From Solobacterium sp. UBA3691 (lineage in GTDB: Bacteria > Bacillota_I > Bacilli_A > Erysipelotrichales > Erysipelotrichaceae), in NCBI GenBank assembly GCA_002372175.1, contig DFIS01000076.1, forward strand, positions 1-64,000: a stretch of 64,000 nucleotides of DNA. The letters are read 5' to 3'. The position numbers and the translations under genes were made by a program. Below the pieces are notes generated by a model. It saw only the letters and a list, made by a program, of their open reading frames with translations, was not told where the DNA came from and did no database searches. This document shows positions 1-8,167 of this stretch, piece by piece. Numbering within the stretch: position 1 is the first letter of the stretch; each line of letters starts with the position of its first letter.

Positions 1-91
1 TTTACTTAGTTCCTCCTACTCGATTCTGTATAAGTTCTGGGTAATCCGCATATCTTCGTATACAATGTAAAAGATGCTGACAGGAGAGACT
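1..91. other. Left-edge intergenic stretch
   Basis: No gene end could be recognised here. A TACAAT at 61-66 could be a -10 box for the HAD gene, but no convincing -35 sits in front of it. AGGAGAG at 82-88 is the ribosome binding site of the HAD gene. Confidence 0.3.
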
Positions 92-733
92 ATGGACGCT
101 ATATTGTTTGATTTTGATGATACCCTGGGTGACCGTGAGGTATCTGCTTACAGGTATTACAGGGGACTGCTTAGCGCATATCTTGCGGAAATGGATGATG
201 TGACGGCAGAGTGCGTTATCCAGGACTGTCTGATCGCTGAACAGCACGGCAATGCGAATAAGAGAGATGTACAGAATCTCCTGGAGAGAAAATACGGTAT
301 ACATCTTGATTTTGATCTGAATGAATACTGGAACGATCACTTCTACAAGTATTATGAGCTCTTTGAGGATACAGAAGATGTACTTTCTTATCTGCACGGA
401 AGATACAAGCTTGGCATCATTACCAACGGCAGTGCGCTGGGTCAGGGCATGAAACTGCAGAAGACAGGTGTTGAGAAGTGGTTTGATACGATCCTGATCA
501 GCGGTAAGGAGGGTGTTGCCAAACCTGATCCGGAGATCTTTCACAGAGCAGCCGAAAGACTGGGCGTACCGGAAGAGCGCTGTGTATTTGTCGGTGATAC
601 ATTCTCCAATGATATACAGGGGGCCCTGAAAGCGGGGATGGATGCGGTATGGTTCTGGCCCCATGGCAAGAGGTGCTGTGCGTATCCGGTAAAGAGGATC
701 ACAAGTCTCTCCGATCTGAAGAAGATGTACTGA
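92..733 (+). CDS. HAD-superfamily hydrolase, YjjG-like nucleotidase/phosphatase
   Basis: Predicted cytosolic phosphatase of the haloacid dehalogenase superfamily, 213 aa. All four HAD motifs are visible: DFDDT near the N-terminus (nucleophile Asp), ITNGS in the middle, the Lys of GVAKPDPEIF, and FVGDTFSNDIQGA with the metal-binding acids. Residues between motif I and II form a helical cap, as in subfamily IA. The substrate may be a pyrimidine nucleotide (YjjG type) or phosphoglycolate; the sequence does not decide. I chose ATG 92 because AGGAGAG lies 4 nt upstream; an in-frame ATG at 74 has no such site. It precedes the leuS T-box and is probably a separate unit. Confidence 0.85.
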   Translation: MDAILFDFDDTLGDREVSAYRYYRGLLSAYLAEMDDVTAECVIQDCLIAEQHGNANKRDVQNLLERKYGIHLDFDLNEYWNDHFYKYYELFEDTEDVLSYLHGRYKLGIITNGSALGQGMKLQKTGVEKWFDTILISGKEGVAKPDPEIFHRAAERLGVPEERCVFVGDTFSNDIQGALKAGMDAVWFWPHGKRCCAYPVKRITSLSDLKKMY

Positions 734-769
734 GCAAACGTCTTTACATCGTCTAAACGTATTGTTAAA

Positions 770-975
770 ATTGATATATCGCGGTGATTCTGCAGCAGTA
801 AGTACCGTAGCAGCGCAGAGAGACGGTGGCTGGTGTAAACCGTCCTGTGAACATACCGAACTCGGCAGAGGAGCGATCGCATATCCTGCGTTATGGGACA
901 GTGAAGTGCACAGGAATGTGAACTAAGGTGGTACCGCGCTTAACAGGCGTCCTTAGACGGACGTCTTTTATTTTT
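770..975 (+). promoter_or_regulatory. T-box leader (leucine) with terminator/antiterminator
   Basis: Classic T-box riboswitch for an aminoacyl-tRNA synthetase gene. The AGAGAG and GGTGGCTGGTG distal Stem I elements lie around 818-837. The specifier region reads ACCGAACTCGGC, giving a CTC leucine codon at 861-863. The conserved antiterminator core AAGGTGGTACCGCG is at 925-938. Its CTAAGG can pair with the CCTTAG at 951-956, and the competing terminator stem is GGCGTCC (946-952) with GGACGTC (958-964) followed by TTTTATTTTT. By established T-box logic, uncharged tRNA-Leu stabilises the antiterminator and turns on leuS. The 5' boundary is approximate. Confidence 0.95.
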
Positions 976-989
976 CAGGAGGAAAGCAA

Positions 990-3389
990 ATGGCATACGA
1001 TCACAAGAGTGTCGAAAAGAAATGGAAAGCTTACTGGGAAGAGAATAAGACTTTCAAAACAGATGTATGGGACTTCTCCAAACCGAAGTTCTATGCTCTG
1101 GATATGTTTCCGTATCCCAGCGGAGCAGGTCTGCATGTAGGTCATCCGGAGGGATATACGGCTACCGATATCATCTCCCGCAAGAAGAGGATGGAAGGCT
1201 ATAACGTTCTGCATCCGATGGGTTTTGACAGTTTCGGTCTGCCGGCAGAGCAGTACGCGATCTCTACCGGCAATCATCCCGATATTTTTACAAAGAACAA
1301 TATTGAGATCTTTACCGGTCAGCTGAAGAATATCGGCTTCTCCTACGACTGGGACAGGGCTGTTTCCACCTGTGATCCCTCATTCTACAAGTGGACACAG
1401 TATATCTTTAAACTGCTGTTTGAGGACGGTTATGCCAGATGTGTGGATATGCCGGTCAACTGGTGCGAGGAACTCGGTACCGTACTGGCCAATGATGAAG
1501 TCATTGACGGCAAGAGTGAGCGCGGCGGTTATCCTGTCGTCAGAAAGAACATGCGTCAGTGGGTCATCGATATCGTAAAATATGCGGACAGACTGCTGGA
1601 AGGTCTTGAGGAAGTTGACTGGCCCGAGAGCACAAAGGAGATGCAGAGAAACTGGATCGGCAGATCCTATGGTGCACATGTGAACTTCCGGGTTGACGGG
1701 TATGATGATACATTCACCGTCTTTACGACCAGAGCAGATACGCTGTTTGGGGCTACTTACTGCGTGCTGGCGCCGGAACATGTACTGGTTGAGAAGATCA
1801 CCACACCGGAGCAGAAAGAGGCTGTAGAGGCATATGTAAAGGCCTGTGCGGCAAAGTCTGATCTGGAAAGAACAGAGCTGAACAAGGATAAGACCGGTGT
1901 CTTTACCGGTGCATATGCTATCAATCCGGTAAACAATAAGAAGATCCCGATCTGGATCAGTGACTATGTCCTGGCCACCTACGGAACAGGTGCGATCATG
2001 GCTGTTCCTGCCCACGATACCAGAGACTATGAGTTTGCGAAGAAGTTCGGTCTGGAGATCATTCAGGTGCTGGAAGGCGGCGATATCTCCAAAGAGGCAT
2101 ATACGGAAGATGGTCTGCATATCAATTCTGAATGGCTCAACGGACTGAACAAGGAAGATGCCATAGCCAAAATGATCGCCTGGCTGGAAGAACACCATGC
2201 CGGACAGGAGAAGGTCAACTACAGGATCAGAGAATGGATCTTTGCAAGACAGAGATACTGGGGTGAACCGATTCCGATCATTCACTTTGACAATGACGAG
2301 ATGATCGCACTGTCCGAAGACGAACTGCCGCTGATCCTGCCTGTACTGGATGACTACAAACCTTCCAAAACAGGTGCTTCTCCGCTTGAGAAGGCGACCG
2401 ACTGGGTCAACGTAGAAGTCAACGGCCGCAAGGGTAAGCGCGAAACAAGCACGATGCCCGGCAGTGCCGGTTCCAGCTGGTACTTCCTGCGCTATATCGA
2501 TCCGCATAATGATCATGCGATCGCTGATCCTGAGCTTCTGAAGCACTGGATGCCGGTCGATCTCTATGTCGGCGGTCCTGAGCACGCTGTCGGACATCTG
2601 CTGTACAGCCGCATGTGGAACAACTATCTGTATGACAAGGGTATCGTACCTGTTAAGGAACCGTTTAAGAAGCTTGTGCATCAGGGGATGATCCTCGGCT
2701 CCAACGGTATCAAAATGGGCAAACGTTTCCCTGAGTATATCGTTGATCCTAACGATATCGTTGATGTATACGGTGCCGATACACTGAGACTGTATGAGAT
2801 GTTCATGGGACCTCTGGAAGCTTCCAAGCCCTGGAGCGAGCAGGGTGTAGAAGGTACCCGCAAGTGGATCGAAAGAGTCTGGAGACTCTGCATGGAGTCT
2901 GACAAGATCACGGATGAGGCTACACCGGCTCTGGATTACGTTTACAACTTCACGGTAAAGAAGGTATCGGAGGATATCGATTCACTGAACTTCAATACGG
3001 CGATCAGCCAGATGATGATCTTTATCAACGAATGCTATCATGCCGAGAAGGTAAACCGTGACATGATCATTAACTTCGTCAAGATCCTGAGTCCGTTTGC
3101 GCCGCACATGTGCGAGGAGATCTATCAGCACTACACCGGAGCTGATACACTGGCATATGCGGAATGGCCGAAGTACGATCCTGCCAAACTGGTGCTGGAG
3201 ACGACAACGATCGTCATTCAGGTCAACGGCAAGATGCGCGGCAAGTTCGAAGCAGCCAAGGATGCATCCAGAGAAGAACTGGAGAAACTGGCACTGGCCA
3301 CGGAAAGTGTCAGACAGTTTACGGAAGGCAAGCAGATCCGCAAGGTCATTGTTGTTCCCGGCAAGATCGTCAATATTGTCGCCAACTGA
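990..3389 (+). CDS. leuS: Leucyl-tRNA synthetase
   Basis: Class I synthetase that charges tRNA-Leu; 799 aa, close to the bacterial norm. The HIGH motif is HVGH at residues 49-52. The CP1 editing domain contains a T-rich stretch (FTVFTTRADTLFG) and the later GTGAIMAVPAHDTRD. The KMSKS position reads K575-M-G-K-R579, a departure from the usual motif. CAGGAGGAAAG at 976-986 is the ribosome binding site. The gene is alone behind the leucine T-box and is closed by a hairpin terminator at 3395. Function is secure from overall length and domain order; the altered KMSKS loop is the only oddity. Confidence 0.97.
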   Translation: MAYDHKSVEKKWKAYWEENKTFKTDVWDFSKPKFYALDMFPYPSGAGLHVGHPEGYTATDIISRKKRMEGYNVLHPMGFDSFGLPAEQYAISTGNHPDIFTKNNIEIFTGQLKNIGFSYDWDRAVSTCDPSFYKWTQYIFKLLFEDGYARCVDMPVNWCEELGTVLANDEVIDGKSERGGYPVVRKNMRQWVIDIVKYADRLLEGLEEVDWPESTKEMQRNWIGRSYGAHVNFRVDGYDDTFTVFTTRADTLFGATYCVLAPEHVLVEKITTPEQKEAVEAYVKACAAKSDLERTELNKDKTGVFTGAYAINPVNNKKIPIWISDYVLATYGTGAIMAVPAHDTRDYEFAKKFGLEIIQVLEGGDISKEAYTEDGLHINSEWLNGLNKEDAIAKMIAWLEEHHAGQEKVNYRIREWIFARQRYWGEPIPIIHFDNDEMIALSEDELPLILPVLDDYKPSKTGASPLEKATDWVNVEVNGRKGKRETSTMPGSAGSSWYFLRYIDPHNDHAIADPELLKHWMPVDLYVGGPEHAVGHLLYSRMWNNYLYDKGIVPVKEPFKKLVHQGMILGSNGIKMGKRFPEYIVDPNDIVDVYGADTLRLYEMFMGPLEASKPWSEQGVEGTRKWIERVWRLCMESDKITDEATPALDYVYNFTVKKVSEDIDSLNFNTAISQMMIFINECYHAEKVNRDMIINFVKILSPFAPHMCEEIYQHYTGADTLAYAEWPKYDPAKLVLETTTIVIQVNGKMRGKFEAAKDASREELEKLALATESVRQFTEGKQIRKVIVVPGKIVNIVAN

Positions 3390-3394
3390 TAAAC

Positions 3395-3421
3395 AGGCAT
3401 ACAGCAATGTATGCCTTTATT
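3395..3421 (+). terminator. Rho-independent terminator of leuS
   Basis: Stem AGGCATAC (3395-3402), loop AGCAAT, stem GTATGCCT (3409-3416), then TTATT. The U-tract is short but the stem is perfect. Confidence 0.75.
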
Positions 3422-3456
3422 CTGTAAAGATGCGGTGGTTAAGCGTCTCTCTTTTT

Positions 3457-3474
3457 GGTATAATCCATATGATA
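3457..3474 (+). promoter_or_regulatory. scpA promoter, predicted leaderless start
   Basis: Perfect TATAAT at 3459-3464; the ATG of scpA begins only 10 nt later at 3474. No Shine-Dalgarno-like sequence lies between. A -35 match is weak. The predicted transcription start falls within 0-3 nt of the ATG. Confidence 0.6.
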
Positions 3475-4214
3475 TGGAAGAGTTTAAGGTTACCATAGAA
3501 CAGTTTGACGGACCGCTGGATCTGATGCTTCATCTGATCAAGGAAAAGGAACTTGATCTCTTTGATCTGGATGTAAATATCCTGACGGATCAGTATATTA
3601 CATACCTGAATACGATGCAGCAGCTGCATCTTGAGGTTGCCAGCGAGTATCTGGTGGAGCTTGCGGAACTGATCGAGTACAAGTCGAAGAAGCTTCTGCC
3701 CAAGGATACGAGCGAACTCGATGATGAGTATGAAGAAGATCCGAAGGACAGACTGGTCAGAAGACTGCTTGAGTATCAGCAGTTCAAGGAAGTATCGGCA
3801 GCCTTAAACGAGATGTACGGGGAAAGACAGATGCTGATGTCAAAACCGCAGTCACAGGAAGCTGAACAGTGGATGCGCAGCGATGATGATCAGCACTATG
3901 AAGGCAATCCGTATGAACTGATGAGGGCTATGCGCAGGGTGCTGCTGAGAGCGCATCTGAGCAGACCGATCGAGACGAAATATACAGCAAGAGAGATATC
4001 GATGGAGGACAGGGAACTGGAGATCAGAGCCCGTCTGGATAAGCTTCCGCATACTTTCCGCTTTGAAGCACTGCTGGAAGACTGTCACGATCTGCCGATG
4101 TTTATTGCGACATTTCTGGCTGTGCTGGATCTTGCCCGCCAGCATACGCTTTTCTTTACCGTAGATGAAGATGAAACGATCTGGTTTTCCAGAGGGACTG
4201 TAAACTATGCTTGA
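3474..4214 (+). CDS. scpA: Segregation and condensation protein A
   Basis: Kleisin subunit of the bacterial SMC condensin complex, 246 aa. The N-terminal signature FDGPLDLMLHLI binds the SMC neck, and the C-terminal winged-helix region (ALLEDCHDLPMFIATFLAVL) matches the family. It acts on the chromosome with Smc and ScpB. ATG 3474 was chosen over an upstream in-frame ATG (3411) because the family start is immediately before EEFKVTIEQFDGPLD and a TATAAT lies between the two candidates. It overlaps scpB by 8 nt, indicating one transcript. No smc gene lies in this window. Confidence 0.95.
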   Translation: MEEFKVTIEQFDGPLDLMLHLIKEKELDLFDLDVNILTDQYITYLNTMQQLHLEVASEYLVELAELIEYKSKKLLPKDTSELDDEYEEDPKDRLVRRLLEYQQFKEVSAALNEMYGERQMLMSKPQSQEAEQWMRSDDDQHYEGNPYELMRAMRRVLLRAHLSRPIETKYTAREISMEDRELEIRARLDKLPHTFRFEALLEDCHDLPMFIATFLAVLDLARQHTLFFTVDEDETIWFSRGTVNYA

Positions 4215-4845
4215 TGAAGAAAAGACAAACGAAGAGAATACCGAAGAAAGACATTATCTGGATTATCCGCTGCAGATGGAGATGCCGCTGGAGACCGGAC
4301 ATGCCAAGGCAATTCTGGAAGGATTGCTGTTCATTGTCGGTGATGACGGCATCACGGTAGAACAGGCCATGAGTGCTCTCGAGATATCCAGAGAGAGGGT
4401 GGAGATCCTCTTTGACGATCTGATGAAGGAATATGCTTCGGATGATAACCGCGGCATAGAGATAGCCAATTACGGCGGTACATACCGTTTTCTGTCGAAG
4501 GCGATCGTACATGATTATGCCAAGAAGCTGTTTCAGCTGAATAAGCAGGCGACACTGTCCCAGGCAGCTCTTGAGACACTGGCGATCATTGCCTATAAGC
4601 AGCCGATCACCAGAGTGGAGATTGAAGAGATCCGCGGTGTCGGTGCCGATATGATGCTCAGGAAGCTGATGGCAAGGGATCTGATCAGGGAGTCCGGACG
4701 CAGTGAAGCTCCCGGCAGACCGATTCTTTACGAGGTCACGGATGAATTCATGAATTCATTCAAACTGCTGAGTCTGAACGAACTGCCGGAGCTGCCGGAA
4801 TTCGGCGAAGGAGAGGAATCCGATGAATTATTCGGCCGTGAGTAG
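4207..4845 (+). CDS. scpB: Segregation and condensation protein B
   Basis: Winged-helix dimer that binds ScpA in the SMC-ScpAB complex, 212 aa. Tandem winged helices run from about residue 33 to 185; the family block ETLAIIAYKQPITRVEIEEI and the following RGVGAD are clear. The N-terminal 25 residues and the C-terminal ELPELPEFGEGEESDELFG tail are acidic and probably disordered. AGAGGGA in the end of scpA serves as ribosome binding site. It overlaps the SGNH hydrolase start downstream by 23 nt, so the two are likely co-translated. Confidence 0.95.
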   Translation: MLDEEKTNEENTEERHYLDYPLQMEMPLETGHAKAILEGLLFIVGDDGITVEQAMSALEISRERVEILFDDLMKEYASDDNRGIEIANYGGTYRFLSKAIVHDYAKKLFQLNKQATLSQAALETLAIIAYKQPITRVEIEEIRGVGADMMLRKLMARDLIRESGRSEAPGRPILYEVTDEFMNSFKLLSLNELPELPEFGEGEESDELFGRE

Positions 4846-5599
4846 AGTACTGAAGGGAATCCTGGCTTCGGCGGTGATGTGCACGTTTATGGCTGCTGTA
4901 CCTGTATCGGCAGCGGAGACGGAAGAGATCACATATACCTGCCGGAAGATCGACATGTATGATTATCAGAGACCTGTCCCCATGAGCATGCCTGTTGATG
5001 AGAGTTATTACGATCAGGCTTTCTTTGCGGGTGATTCACGAATGGGTTCGCTGTACTACTACGGTACACATCCCAACCGCAATGTCGCCTTTGTTACGTC
5101 TCTGAGTCTGATCATGATCAAGGAACCCGGCATGAAGGTCGATGAGCGTGATGATGGTGTAACGCTGTGGCAGCTGCTGGAGGATAACGACAGGAAGTCT
5201 GTATATCTGCTGTTTGGCATCAATGAGATACGCAATCCGAACTTCAATGCATTCGGCGAGATGTATCAGGAACTGGTGGATATGCTGAGAAAGAAAGACC
5301 CGGATATGGATATCTATGTGATCCTTTCCTACCATCCGGATCTGATCACAAATCTGCCTGAACCGGCTCTGACGGAGCACCTGAATGATCTGAATTCGAC
5401 ACAGGTCGAGATTGCAAAGAAAAATCATCTCTATTACCTGAATCCCGATGAAGTGCTGAATGATGCCCAGGGGACGATAATAGATGAATATGTATGGGAT
5501 GGTCTGCATTTCAATCCTACAGGCACAAAAGCCTTCCAGGATTTTATAGATACACATGTAGTAAGGAGAGAAACTTATGTTAAAGAAGTTTGTGAGTAG
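4823..5599 (+). CDS. Secreted SGNH/GDSL-like hydrolase
   Basis: Predicted exported esterase/acyl hydrolase, 258 aa. A signal peptide covers about residues 1-30 (hydrophobic ILASAVMCTFMAAVPVSA, cleavage after VSA). SGNH blocks are visible: FAGDSRMGS (nucleophile Ser in GDS), FGINEIRN (Gly and Asn) and DGLHFNPTG near the C-terminus (Asp/His pair). The substrate is unknown; this family often removes or transfers acyl groups on cell-wall or surface polymers. GGAGAGG lies upstream of ATG 4823 inside scpB. The stop overlaps the start of the next lipoprotein gene. Confidence 0.8.
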   Translation: MNYSAVSRVLKGILASAVMCTFMAAVPVSAAETEEITYTCRKIDMYDYQRPVPMSMPVDESYYDQAFFAGDSRMGSLYYYGTHPNRNVAFVTSLSLIMIKEPGMKVDERDDGVTLWQLLEDNDRKSVYLLFGINEIRNPNFNAFGEMYQELVDMLRKKDPDMDIYVILSYHPDLITNLPEPALTEHLNDLNSTQVEIAKKNHLYYLNPDEVLNDAQGTIIDEYVWDGLHFNPTGTKAFQDFIDTHVVRRETYVKEVCE

Positions 5600-6032
5600 T
5601 TTTCTGGCTCTGATGATCCTTGTCGGATGTTCCGGCGGTTCATCATCTTCGCGTAATTCGGCGGAGAGTATTGCGCAGGGTCTGATCAAGGACCTGAAAC
5701 TGGAAGATAAGGTTGCGGCAACCGAACAGAGGATCCTGCAGGGACTGATGTTCTTCCCGGAGGATACCGTGGATGATGCCAGCCTGTATCTGTCCAATGA
5801 TAAGAAAGCCGATGTTGTCGGTGTCTTCCACCTGAAGGATGCCAAACGCAGTCAGGAAGTTCTTGACTGTGTTGAGGCATACAGACAGACATTGAAGGCA
5901 CAGATGGAAAGCTACGCGCCGGGAGAGACGTTCAAGGTCGACAGTGCCATCGTTGAAGTGATCAACGACAATGTTATCTTTGTCATCTGTGACAGTCTTG
6001 AGGATGCCCGCAAGGCCGTAGAAAAACTATAA
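5577..6032 (+). CDS. Small lipoprotein, DUF4358-like
   Basis: Lipoprotein of 151 aa: KK-type signal, hydrophobic FVSSFLALMILVG and lipobox LVGC with Cys18, followed by a Gly/Ser-rich linker. The mature domain resembles the DUF4358 family of Bacillota envelope proteins; I recognise this by pattern only. No catalytic motif is evident. AAGGAGAG precedes ATG 5577. It overlaps the SGNH hydrolase gene by 23 nt, so the pair probably works together at the outer face of the membrane. Its stop overlaps the end of convergent cutC by 6 nt. Confidence 0.65.
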   Translation: MLKKFVSSFLALMILVGCSGGSSSSRNSAESIAQGLIKDLKLEDKVAATEQRILQGLMFFPEDTVDDASLYLSNDKKADVVGVFHLKDAKRSQEVLDCVEAYRQTLKAQMESYAPGETFKVDSAIVEVINDNVIFVICDSLEDARKAVEKL

Positions 6033-6731
6033 GTTCTCAAGTTCTCTGAACAGAGCATCTGTTTTGCGGATATCGGTGCGGTAATACATGCCGTCCTGAT
6101 AAACCCGGGATTTGGCGCTGAAATGGATCATGTTCGTACCTGTATTCTGTATCAGTGTACGAACATTTTCGGCAGTGATACCGCCGCCGGGCAGGATATC
6201 GATCCCGGTACTGTATTTCCGGATCAGCTGCTGCAGTATCGGACTGCCGGACAGGGCATCCGGGGCTGTACCGGAAGTAAGAACACGGTCAATACCGCAT
6301 GCGATCAGTGTTTCACAGGCGGTGAAGGGATCCTTTACAAGATCAAAGGCTTTGTGGAAGACAGCTTCGGCATGATACCTGTGGGCAAGATCCGCAAGTG
6401 CTGCTGTCCGTGTCTTATCGATCTCATGCCCGTCATTCAGGAAGCCGAAGACGATGCCGTCTGCACCGTTTTCAAGCATCTCCGCCGCATCTTCCAGCAT
6501 GATCCGGTATTCCTGCTCCGTATATGTAAAGCCGGCTGTGTGCGGTCTGATCATGCACATGATCGGCTTGTCTGTATATGAGCGCAGAGTGCGCAGGGTA
6601 TGCAGCGTAGGTGTCAGTCCGTCCAGTTCAAGGGCAGAGTTCAGTTCAAAGCGGTCGACCGGAGAATCGATCATCGCCAGGCAGTCATCGATATTGCCGG
6701 TACAGAGTTCAAGCGTTATTTGTTTGATCAT
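6027..6731 (-). CDS. cutC: CutC family protein
   Basis: TIM-barrel protein of the CutC family (historically linked to copper homeostasis; actual reaction unresolved), 234 aa. Family blocks ELNSALELDGLTPT, PIMCMIRPHTAGFTY, GADGIVFGFLNDG, AVFHKAFD, RVLTSGTAPDAL and DILPGGGI are all present. The start is the ATG at 6731 preceded by AAGGTGA; the longer open frame runs into the divergent acetyltransferase and is not used. Cytosolic. It is transcribed away from the GNAT gene from a palindromic promoter region. Confidence 0.9.
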   Translation of the reverse strand: MIKQITLELCTGNIDDCLAMIDSPVDRFELNSALELDGLTPTLHTLRTLRSYTDKPIMCMIRPHTAGFTYTEQEYRIMLEDAAEMLENGADGIVFGFLNDGHEIDKTRTAALADLAHRYHAEAVFHKAFDLVKDPFTACETLIACGIDRVLTSGTAPDALSGSPILQQLIRKYSTGIDILPGGGITAENVRTLIQNTGTNMIHFSAKSRVYQDGMYYRTDIRKTDALFRELENL

Positions 6732-6750
6732 ATGATTCACCTTTTTGATA

Positions 6751-6758
6751 AGTATACT
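6751..6758. promoter_or_regulatory. Palindromic AGTATACT -10 shared by cutC and GNAT
   Basis: AGTATACT contains TATACT on both strands, 16-19 nt upstream of each start codon (6731 minus, 6775 plus). A single 8-bp palindrome may serve as -10 for both directions. -35 elements are not obvious. Confidence 0.4.
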
Positions 6759-6774
6759 ATGAAGGAGTAAGGTA

Positions 6775-7242
6775 ATGGTGATCAGAAGAGCACAGAAAAA
6801 GGATATCCCCGATATCCTGCGTCTGCTGCAGCAGGTACTGCAGATCCATGCGGACATCCGTCCTGATATCTTTATTCCGGGAACGACCAAGTATACAGAA
6901 GAAGAGCTGCAGGAGAGGATCACCCATACGGAAGATCCGATCTTTGTGGCGGAGATCGACGGCAGTGTGCGCGGTTACATCTTCTGCGAAAAGCAGGGCA
7001 GAGCGCATTCATCAAACATGACGGATATTACTACACTGTATATCGATGATCTGTGTATAGATGCGGAATACAGAGGAAGACATATCGGTCATCAGCTGTA
7101 TGAATATGCAGAAAAATATGCCGGGGAAAACGGCTTTTACAACATCACGCTGAATGTCTGGGCAGGCAATGATGATGCTGAGATCTTCTATCAGAAGATC
7201 GGACTGAAGCCGCAGAAAACGACCCTGGAAAAAATACTGTAA
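6775..7242 (+). CDS. GNAT family N-acetyltransferase
   Basis: Acetyl-CoA-dependent N-acetyltransferase fold, 155 aa. Motif A is clear: LCIDAEYRGRHIGHQL contains the R-x-x-G-x-G/A pyrophosphate loop, and the C-terminal NVWAGNDDAEIFYQKIGL is motif B (N..A..FY...G). Substrate unknown. AAGGAGTAAGG precedes ATG 6775. It lies 18 nt before mrp and is likely co-transcribed with it. Confidence 0.85.
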   Translation: MVIRRAQKKDIPDILRLLQQVLQIHADIRPDIFIPGTTKYTEEELQERITHTEDPIFVAEIDGSVRGYIFCEKQGRAHSSNMTDITTLYIDDLCIDAEYRGRHIGHQLYEYAEKYAGENGFYNITLNVWAGNDDAEIFYQKIGLKPQKTTLEKIL

Positions 7243-7260
7243 TAATGGAGGAATAAGAAA

Positions 7261-8103
7261 ATGAGCAATCAGAACCCTGAAAACTGCAATCATGCATGTG
7301 AGGGATGCACAGCAGACTGTGCGCAGAGAGAAGGCGGAGTACCCAACTTCCGCATTGAACCGAACAAACGGTCCAGGATCGGCAAGATCATCGGTGTCGT
7401 ATCCGGCAAGGGCGGTGTCGGCAAATCTTTTGTGACATCGATCCTGGCTTCGCATATGCAGAAGAGAGGATACCGCTGTGCTGTTCTGGACGGTGATATC
7501 ACGGGTCCCAGCATAGGTAAGGTATTTGGCATTCATGAAAAGGCCAATGGTGACGGCGAACTGATCTTCCCGGCGATCACCAGAACAGGCATCCAGGTGA
7601 TCACGATGAACATGTTATTGGAACAGGATGATCAGCCTGTGATCTGGAGAGGTCCGATGGTTGCCGGTCTTCTGAAGCAGTTCTATCAGGAAGTATACTG
7701 GAATGATGTAGATTATATGTTTGTGGATATGCCTCCGGGTACAGGAGATGTTCCGCTGACAGCTTTCCAGTCTCTGCCTCTGGACGGTATCGTGATCGTT
7801 ACCAGCCCGCAGGAGCTTGTCGGCATGGTCGTTGAGAAGGCGATCAACATGGCACGCATGATGAATATCAGGATCCTCGGCCTTGTTGAGAATATGAGTT
7901 ATGTTGAATGTGACAACTGCGGCAGTAAGCTGTATGTCTTCGGTGAGTCCCATATCGATAACATCGCTGCCAAGTATCAGCTGCCTGTTCTTGGCCGTCT
8001 GCCTTTGACAACAGCCAATGCAGCAGCCAGTGATCACGGCAGCATCGAAGATGTAGAAGTGCCGCAGATCAATGAAACACTTGATATGATCGAAAAACTG
8101 TAA
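7261..8103 (+). CDS. mrp: Mrp/NBP35-type P-loop ATPase, Fe-S carrier
   Basis: ApbC/Mrp family ATPase thought to carry and transfer Fe-S clusters, 280 aa. Deviant Walker A SGKGGVGKS, Walker B-like VDMPPGTGD and a CxxC (CDNC) that bridges the dimer are present. The N-terminus has four cysteines (C9, C13, C16, C20), an extra cluster-binding tail common in anaerobes. GGAGGAATAAG precedes the ATG. No isc/suf gene is adjacent. Confidence 0.9.
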   Translation: MSNQNPENCNHACEGCTADCAQREGGVPNFRIEPNKRSRIGKIIGVVSGKGGVGKSFVTSILASHMQKRGYRCAVLDGDITGPSIGKVFGIHEKANGDGELIFPAITRTGIQVITMNMLLEQDDQPVIWRGPMVAGLLKQFYQEVYWNDVDYMFVDMPPGTGDVPLTAFQSLPLDGIVIVTSPQELVGMVVEKAINMARMMNIRILGLVENMSYVECDNCGSKLYVFGESHIDNIAAKYQLPVLGRLPLTTANAAASDHGSIEDVEVPQINETLDMIEKL

Positions 8104-8114
8104 TATTCAGAAAT

Positions 8115-8134
8115 TCTTCACTTTATCTTCACTT
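8115..8134 (+). repeat. Two direct TCTTCACTT repeats, 11-bp period
   Basis: TCTTCACTT at 8115-8123 and again at 8126-8134, start-to-start distance 11 bp. This helical-turn spacing is typical of sites bound by OmpR/PhoB-type dimers, and the site lies 34 nt upstream of such a regulator gene. Possible autoregulatory operator. Confidence 0.5.
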
Positions 8135-8167
8135 AAGCGCAGTAGGATTGCATCAGGAGCAAAAGAT

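Noticed and set aside
1380..2681. 433-codon minus-strand open frame inside leuS
   Set aside because: It is antisense to the catalytic and editing domains of a clearly intact leuS, has no family motifs and no ribosome binding site.
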